A DNA stretch of 64,000 nucleotides from Thinopyrum elongatum (lineage: Eukaryota; Streptophyta; Magnoliopsida; Poales; Poaceae), in the NCBI GenBank assembly GCA_011799875.1, contig CM022303.1, positions 552,022,793 to 552,086,792 of the forward strand. The letters are read 5' to 3'. This document shows, piece after piece, positions 57,930 through 64,000 of the stretch. The number at the start of each line of letters is the position of its first letter. Positions within the stretch are counted from its first letter, which is position 1. The notes below the pieces were generated by a model. The model saw only the letters and a program-made list of their open reading frames with translations. It was not told the origin of the DNA and did no database searches. Position numbers and translations under genes: made by a program.

Positions 57930-60900
57930 ATGGCCCACAACGATGAGGCCGGCGGTTCGGGCGGCAAGGCATTCTGGGAGCTGTCCCAGGAGATGGAGGA
58001 AGAACCTCACCGCTATGAGGACGCCGCGGAAGACACCGATCCTGACTACACAACCCCTAGTGGCGTCGGGGATGACACCACTGATGGTGTCGCCGAGGAT
58101 GCCACCACTGATGGTGCCGCCGAGGATGCCACCACTGATGATGGCAGCGCACGCACAGATGGCAGCCAACCGAAGAGGCAACGGAAGGACCGGCGCCCGA
58201 ACGTGCTCCGCACCGTCAAGGAGGAATTTACTGAAGTGAACTCCGACGGGCATCCAACGGCGCCCAAACAAATAGTCAAGGGGTACTCGGTTCAGCTCGG
58301 GTGCATTCTCCGGAGCACCGTCTCGATCAACACCGAGAACCTAAGGCATAAGGACCGAGGGAATTTGCGCACCCTCCTCTTCACGAAGCTGCATGAACGA
58401 TACAAGTTCCCCGCTGAATTTGAAAACACATGCCTCTCAGGGAATAAAGTGAACAGTGCCACCCTCACGAGGATGAGCACGGCCCTGTCTACTTGGAGAA
58501 GCGTGGTGAAGAGAATGATTGACAAAGGTGATAGTTATGAGAAGATCAAGGCGAAAAATCCTTCGATCAGCGAAGATGACTACAAGGAGTTCAAGATCAA
58601 GTGCGAGAGCAGCGCAACCTCCGAATCAAGTCAGTGGGGGAAAGAAATGCGGGAGTTGAACTTAGGGGAACACAAACTCGGTCCCGGCGGTTACAGAGTG
58701 GCGGAGCCTATACGGGACAAGGAGGACGCGGAGCGTGCCGAGCAAGGCCTACCGCCCCGCTTCGAGAAATACCGTGACAAGCAGACCAAGAACTATGTCA
58801 GGGCCCGGTACAAGGAGGACCCGGTAACAAAGGAGCTTACCACGGATCCGAAGACCAGGGCGCTTGAGCTTGTTCTGGTAAGGAATACACCCCCGCGTAA
58901 TTAGCTCCATATGGTTGCATTCTAATTAATGAAGCCAAATTTCTAAATGGTTCACATTCCTTCCACAGGAGACTGAAAGCAGTAGCGTGGGGTCAGCTCA
59001 GAGCACCCCTTGGGACAGCACTCTAAATAGGGCGTTGAACGTAATGAAAAACAAGGATAAGCTCAGTAAGCCGTCGTCAGCTGGTCGTGTGGCCGGCAAA
59101 GGCTTGTCCACAAAATGGTCGTCATACTATAACGCTGGTGGGCGAAAGGAGAGAAAGACCAGCTCAGAAAGCCAGTCGCGCGAGGTTCAAGAACTCAAGG
59201 CACAAGTGGCGCGGATTTCGGAGATTGTCCAAGAGCAAGTGCAACAACAACTGGGATCGACGCTCACCGGCATTATGCCTACCTTGATTCATGGGCTGAC
59301 GACGTGGATTGCGGGCGGCCAACAGGGGCCGCCCCCGATTCCCAGCTTCACGGCCAGCAACTCGCACAACGCGCAGGCGGCGCCATTAGTGTCTCCGGCG
59401 GAGGCGGTATTGGTGTCTCCGACGCCGGCACGGGCATTGGAGCTTAATGTACCCGGGTGTACGTCGGCCGGCACCTCGGCAGCAAGCGGCCCCTCCGTCA
59501 ATTGCACGCCCGCCGTTGGCGGAGCCTCGACATTAGCCGAGCTCGACGCCATCATCACGGTAACTAATTAAGCCTCTCGGCCGAGGACTTCATCTCCTTG
59601 CCTTTGACTGGGCATCCCTGACGCCCTACATGTTTTCGCAGGGCGCCGCCGACGTTCCGTGCACTCTCCTGCACTTCGTGAACGACGAGTTGGTCGATGT
59701 CGCCAAGGGCAGAATCGTTCAACCGGGCAACCCCGTGTTCCACGGTAATCCGATGCCACCCACCATGTATAGGGTTCAACTGGTTCGGGTGCTGCCAGGC
59801 TGCGACGAGTTGTTACCTCCGATTCGACCCGCCGGGGCCGACGAAGATGATGTGATGACCCTCAGCGCCTGCCTAAGCTGGCCCCTGCTTTGGCCGAAGA
59901 GCCAGATTCGTTTGGGGGCGGGGGACACCACCCCAAAGACAACACCGCCAGTCGTGCCGGCGCCAAGCCATGGCAAGACCGCCGCAACGCTACCGGACAT
60001 GCCGGACATCCCTATGGCACAGGATCTGAACATGCATATGGCACAGGATCCGGACGACAACGACAACGACGACGGTACATTTACCAACGTCGATAAGTAC
60101 TTTGCCGAACATGGGTACGATGACGAATTCTTGGGGCCTCCTTCTCAAGAACCCAACCCTACAAAAGACGATCGCGATCTAGCTGGTACCGCGGAGAAAC
60201 CCAATTGCAACAGGCGTTGTCTGGCGTTCAGTTCTCAGGAGACGCCTCCAGCTGCCGACTTCACCGAGCCTCAGATGGCCGAGGTGCGAAATATTATCAG
60301 CCCCAACACACTCAAGAAGGCGGTCTGTGAGCAGAACTCGGTCCCATTACAACAGAAGAAGAAGGGACGAAAAAGAAAGAGTAACAAGGGTGCCAGCCAG
60401 CCGGCACCGAGTACGATCCGTGCTCAGGACGGGCCACCTTCACCTAAGGATATCTCGAGGAGGGTGCATGTGGCGGGTAGGCCGATGCTACTGACTAATA
60501 TGCTCAATGCTGCAACCGGTGCTATGCGGAGTCTGCATGACAGTGTTCTTTCTTTGGAGAAGCGGCGTCTCAGAAAGAATGATGTGGCATACCCGGTTTT
60601 TGTGGCCAAGGTGCCAGAGGGCAAGGGCTTTGTGGATAACTCCATCGGGGGTACGATCGTCCTGCGGTTTGATGACATCTTCGCTATGTTTAACCTTCAT
60701 CCGCTGCACTACACCTTCGTTCGGCTATTTTCGCTGAGTATGGAGATGCGGATCATTAGAGACAAGACCCCGGACATCGTGATAGTCGACCCCTTCTACA
60801 TGCGTGCCAAGATCTTGGGCAGCGCTGGGGACCGGCAAGTCGCGAGTTCTTACCTCGAAGGCGTCATTCTGGCAAACCCAGATAAGGATAACTTCCTCGT

Positions 60901-61556
60901 GCCTTACTTTCCCGAGTAAGTCGTCCCCTCAACCGCCCCGTAACATATGATTTCTTAGATTTCGATCGTTTTTTTTAACATTCCGTGTTTTGTGCAGTGA
61001 CACACATTTCACACTCATCCTCTTAAGCCTGAAATATTCCACGGCCACGTATTTCGACTCGGACCGTCAGTCGAAGAAAGACTACACAAATATCAAGAAA
61101 GTTCTTGATGATGTTCTCCCCGGCTACGCCAAATCTGGAGGCACCTTCACCAGGCCAGTTCGTAAGTACGGCAAGCACGTGTTCGCCCACAATACGACGT
61201 TCTGCTGCGTCAAGCAGCCGCCTGGCGGTCAGAAGGATGCCTACTACGCCCTCCATCACATGCGGGCGATCGTACGGGACCATAATCACCTTCTGCTACC
61301 AAATAATCTCAAAGATTGGGCCGCGAGCTTGTCGGCAATCCAGGACGCGGACATCAGACAAGAATTCTTTCGCATCCAGTCGGAGTTTGCGGAAATCATC
61401 CATCAAGATGTCCTTCGTACCTCGGGGCAGTTCAACCTCAGAAATCAACCGTCCAACAGTGAGATAGACACAACGCTACAAATGCAGGCTGACAACGCCC
61501 GCGATTTCATGACCATCACGAGGGACGGCGGCTTCATCCACGCTCCGGTCCCTTGA
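57930..61556 (+). CDS. Second CACTA protein: Transposase_24-like N-part, Ulp1-like C-part without catalytic Cys
   Basis: Four exons with canonical borders: 57930-58877, 58969-59559, 59642-60915, 60998-61556. Phases fit (0, 0, 2), giving 1123 residues with no stop. Residues about 90-316 (YSVQLGCILRSTVSINTENL; WRSVVKRMIDKGDSYEKIKA) look like the plant Ptta/En/Spm protein group (PF03004). A coiled coil (EVQELKAQVARISEIVQEQV) follows in exon 2. Exon 3 has an acidic linker and a basic patch KKKGRKRKSNK, a likely nuclear signal. The end resembles a C48 (Ulp1-type) protease: FPDDTHFTLILLSL (His), TYFDSD (Asp), VKQPPGGQ (Gln). Where the nucleophile C-G-Y-Y is expected it reads DAYYALHHM, so it should be inactive. 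The likely role is binding of subterminal repeats with TNP2. Confidence 0.75.
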
Positions 61557-61791
61557 GTCGAGTCGAAAGTAGTGATGCTATGTGTAGTTCTGAAACATCG
61601 ATTGGCTCATGTTGTAATTAAACTTTAATGAACTTGTATGTCTCTTTGGTTTGGACAGTCGTTCAACTTAGATGTAATCGATGCTATTAATGTCTTGCTT
61701 TTCTCTTCCGATCCTTTTGTTGCATACTTATATATTGCTTATGTATTGTCTGTGAATTGCTACTAACGTTTTGTTTGGCTAGTGCATAGAG
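61557..61791 (+). other. 3' region of the second gene and possible intron before the hybrid-binding ORF
   Basis: No ORF. TACTAAC near 61762 (branch-point consensus) and GTGCATAG at about 61782-61789 look like the 3' end of an intron, so the following small ORF may be a downstream exon or have its own leader. Confidence 0.5.
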
Positions 61792-62046
61792 ATGCCGTCG
61801 TATGTCGTGTACAAGGGTAAGGTTCCCGGAGTCTACGACGACTGGGAGGAGTGTCGGAGACAGGTTCACCGTTTCAGCGGTAACAGTTACAAAGGGTACA
61901 CCACTAGGGCGGAGGCGGAATCTAGATACGCATGCTATCTAGCGGGAGAGAGGAGGGAGCGTTAGAGGAACCGGATGAAGACCAGTTTCATCGCGATTAT
62001 GCTCATCGTGATGATCGCAGCTCTCTTCTATATGATGGTAGTTTAG
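61792..62046 (+). pseudogene. Small RNase H1 N-terminal (hybrid-binding) domain protein with membrane tail, one TAG
   Basis: ATG at 61792 opens a 57-residue ORF, MPSYVVYKGKVPGVYDDWEE then CRRQVHRFSGNSYKGYTTRA. This matches the RNase H1 N-terminal/caulimovirus viroplasmin-type fold: Y-V-V-x-K/R-G, P-G-V/I-Y, W-x-E/x-C, V-x-x-F-x-G, Y-K-x-Y/F-x-T, A-E. The domain binds RNA-DNA hybrids or double-stranded RNA. The ORF ends ERRER-TAG at 61963-61965. The same frame continues RNRMKTSFIAIMLIVMIAAL and FYMMVV to a stop at 62046: one hydrophobic helix preceded by Arg/Lys, as in a tail-anchored protein. I read one 84-residue protein broken by a TAG. Without readthrough it would be soluble. Too short for most ORF thresholds. 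Confidence 0.7.
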
Positions 62047-62294
62047 ATGATCGATATCGACTTGTAATGTGAAGACAAACTCGCTACTCGCGGTCTCGAG
62101 ACTTGTAATGTTCTATCTTTGTTCGGTCTTTTGAATTCGGAGACTAATATGATGAATTGTATTCGGAGACTAATCTTCTATTGTATTCGATGAATCTGCT
62201 GTTGCTGTGTGGTGCTGTCTATATTCTGTCCAATAATATATTTTGTAACCTGTGAAAATATCAGAAAAGAAAAAAAAATAATCCCTAATATTCA
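62047..62294. other. Spacer before the right subterminal repeats
   Basis: AT-rich, with GTATTCGGAGACTAATATGA-like sequence repeated at 62140-62185. No coding content. Confidence 0.5.
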
Positions 62295-62584
62295 TACTAG
62301 TGGCGCACCACTCAGCACACTAATGGCGCACTGCAAAAATGACACTAATGACGCATCACCCACTAGTGCGCCATTAGTATGCCAAAGCACATGGGTACAT
62401 ATGGCCCCATCGGAGGCATACTAATGGCGCACGATGGTGCGCCATTAGTATACCAGATACTAATGGCGCACCAGGGATGCGCCATTAGTATTTAATTCTA
62501 ATGGTGTGGTGCTAGTGGCGCACCAGTAGTGCGCCATTAGTAGGCAAAACTGGTGCGCCACTAGCAGGCCTTTTTCTAGTAGTG
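62295..62584. repeat. Right subterminal repeats and terminal inverted repeat of the Caspar-like element
   Basis: CTAGTGGCGCACCA, CTAATGGCGCACTG, GTGCGCCATTAGTAT and their complements recur densely up to the terminus CTTTTTCTAGTAGTG. Confidence 0.88.
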
Positions 62585-63570
62585 CCACGTGCTTGCATAA
62601 TTAGATCCAGAGCTTCCCAACTAACTGAATCGAAGGCTTTATTGAAATCCAACTTCAAGGAGATCGTGGGTGTTTTGCGGGGACGGCAACTCTGCACGAA
62701 ATCCGCAGCAAATAGGAAATTGTCGGTGATGCACCTCCCAACAATAAATCCAGACTGTTCAAAGGACATCAGGAGCTCAATAAACTTCTGCAGTCGTGTG
62801 GTCAAGATCTGAGAGACAATCTTCATGACACAATTCTGAAGGGAAATGGGCCGGAATCCCTTCGCAGAGAGCACCACGTCACATTTCGGCAGCAGGGTGA
62901 TGAAAGCACGTTTAACACCATCCAGGTCCGCCACACCAGAATATATATCATTTAAGAAGTCCAACAAATCAGGCGAAACCGTGTCCCAGAAGGTTTTGAA
63001 GAAGGCAGGGTCGAACCCATCTGGACCGGGGCTACTATTCGCACGCATAGACCAGACCACCACTTTCAGCTCTTCCATGGTGAAAGGTTTTTCAAGTTCA
63101 TCTAGATGGGGCACCCGCTCCAAGTAAATATGGGGGTCAAAGCTCCAAGAGGAGGGGGCGGCGGTACCCAGAAGAGATGTGTAGAAATCTGCAACAGCCG
63201 AGCTTTGCCACCATGATTGAAGTGGGCAACCCCGTCCGCATATAAGACCTGGATTTGATTCTTCCGGAGACGGGCAGAGGCGCTAGCATGGAAAAAAGAG
63301 GTGTTGTCGTCCCCAAGTTTGCATAACCGGTAAGTATACCGCTGCCGCCAGTAGACATCAAGTCGCTTGTACTCCTCGGATAGGCATTCCTTGACAAACG
63401 GCCGCAGGAGTAGATCAGGAGATGAGAGGGCGCAAACCTCCTCTGTTAAATCCAGGAGCTCAGTAACAACTCGACAATTAGAGACCACCTCACCGGGACG
63501 CTTCCGGTCCCCGGCCCACTTCTTGGAAGCGGATCTAGCCCACTTGAGAGTGCGGGAGAGCCTCTGCGCT
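62585..63570 (-). mobile_element. LINE fragment, linker and RT N-terminal part
   Basis: The minus strand encodes, from 63540, WARSASKKWAGDRKRPGEVV and YKRLDVYWRQRYTYRLCKLG DDN-type sequence (the linker between endonuclease and RT). After a break near 63150 comes the RT: AFFKTFWDTVSPDLLDFLND, FRPISLQNCVMKIVSQ, SGFIVGRCITDNFLFAADFV, LKLDFNKAFDSVSWEALDLI. The frame passes over the CACTA element to 49395. The endonuclease is missing. The piece ends near 63571, followed by a run of 12 T at 63582-63593. Confidence 0.87.
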
Positions 63571-64000
63571 GCAGGTAGGAATTTTTTTTTTTTGCATGCT
63601 TTGTATGATCTAGTTGTTCAAATATGAGATAGTCGGATACAGAGTGGCTAATTTGAGGCGTGACCGGTCACTGTCCGCGGACACGTCCGATCGCGTTCGC
63701 TGGCGTTTGAGATGCCGTATTTGCAAAATCATGCTGTAGATGCTCTAAAGTCGAGACATTTATTTTCGAACGAAGAGAGTACTATTGGGATCTATCTATG
63801 TCTAAGTCAGATTGGGATTTGATCAACTGCTCGGAAAAATGTAATTTATATTCGATGGAAAATGCAATATACAGGTTGTCCATCCAACTGTACTTTTCTG
63901 AAATAAGTGCAAGCTGTACTTTTCTGAAAATTCATTAATAAGATTAAGAAAAACTAAACTATCTAGAATCAGCAAAACCATTGCAACAAACGGCTTGAGG
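63571..64000. other. Intergenic sequence, possible Stowaway MITE end
   Basis: No ORF. ATTTATTTTCGAACGAAGAG AGTAC-type sequence ending near 63782 resembles one end of a Stowaway MITE (consensus close to TTTGGAACGGAGGGAGTA), but no partner end was found in the window. The rest is AT-rich without visible structure. Confidence 0.35.

Larger units (their letters stand above)
49396..62584 (+). mobile_element. Caspar-like CACTA DNA transposon, 13.2 kb, TSD CCA
   Basis: Begins CACTACTAGGAAAAGGGC and ends GGCCTTTTTCTAGTAGTG, a matching terminal inverted repeat. CCA lies on both sides (49393-49395 and 62585-62587). Subterminal arrays of (C)TAATGGCGCACC and GGTGCGCCATTAG lie inside each end. It carries a TNP2 transposase gene, a second four-exon gene, a small hybrid-binding-domain gene and an antisense NLR fragment. 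It inserted in the RT frame of the LINE. Apart from two in-frame TAG codons the coding parts are unbroken, so the insertion is relatively young. The name Caspar is from memory of the termini. Confidence 0.92.

Overview
This window is nuclear DNA of a Triticeae grass (wheat, Aegilops, rye or barley relatives). The evidence is the set of repeat families, recognised from memory of Triticeae transposons: an Angela/BARE/WIS-type Copia element, a Fatima-like Gypsy element, several LTRs of the Sabrina/WHAM kind that begin TGATACGTCTCCAACG, and a Caspar-like CACTA transposon. Family names were not checked against a library. No intact host gene, rRNA, tRNA or CRISPR array was found. Nearly every base belongs to a transposable element or to gene pieces carried by one.

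The layout is a nest. The oldest datable layer is one LINE on the minus strand. Its reverse transcriptase (RT) reading frame is now scattered over 63570-62585, 49395-49218, 22146-21838 and about 5642-5620. Joining these pieces after removing one target-site duplication (TSD) copy at each junction restores the frame. Three large elements split it: a Sabrina-like retrotransposon (5643-21837, TSD ACTAG), a Fatima-like Gypsy element (22147-49217, TSD ACATC/ACACC) and a 13.2-kb CACTA transposon (49396-62584, TSD CCA). Each host was then hit again. A second CACTA element (10138-19384, TSD ATG) lies in the Sabrina-like element. Angela (23842-32594, TSD CGCAT) and three solo LTRs lie in the Fatima-like element.

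1-5620: a frameshifted grass gene fragment abuts a truncated LTR element carrying gag and protease remnants. 5643-21837: the complete Sabrina-like element, with two unrecognised short ORFs. Its nested CACTA element carries a split B3-domain gene, an alanine-rich ORF, a seven-copy array of 502-504-bp units and subterminal repeats. 22147-49217: the Fatima-like element, reading leftward as gag, protease, RT, RNase H and integrase, with a spliced-looking ORF on the opposite strand near its 3' end. A 0.74-kb RNase H/integrase segment is duplicated together with rearranged and inverted LTR pieces (38130-43343).

49396-62584: the Caspar-like CACTA element is the best preserved. It encodes a TNP2 transposase broken by one in-frame TAG and a four-exon second protein of 1123 codons with no break, whose C-terminus resembles a Ulp1-type protease that lacks the catalytic cysteine. 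It also encodes a very small protein with an RNase H1 N-terminal (hybrid-binding) domain followed, after one TAG, by a membrane segment. Between the two main genes it carries the last two exons of an NLR disease-resistance gene in antisense orientation. 63571-64000 is intergenic sequence with a possible MITE end.
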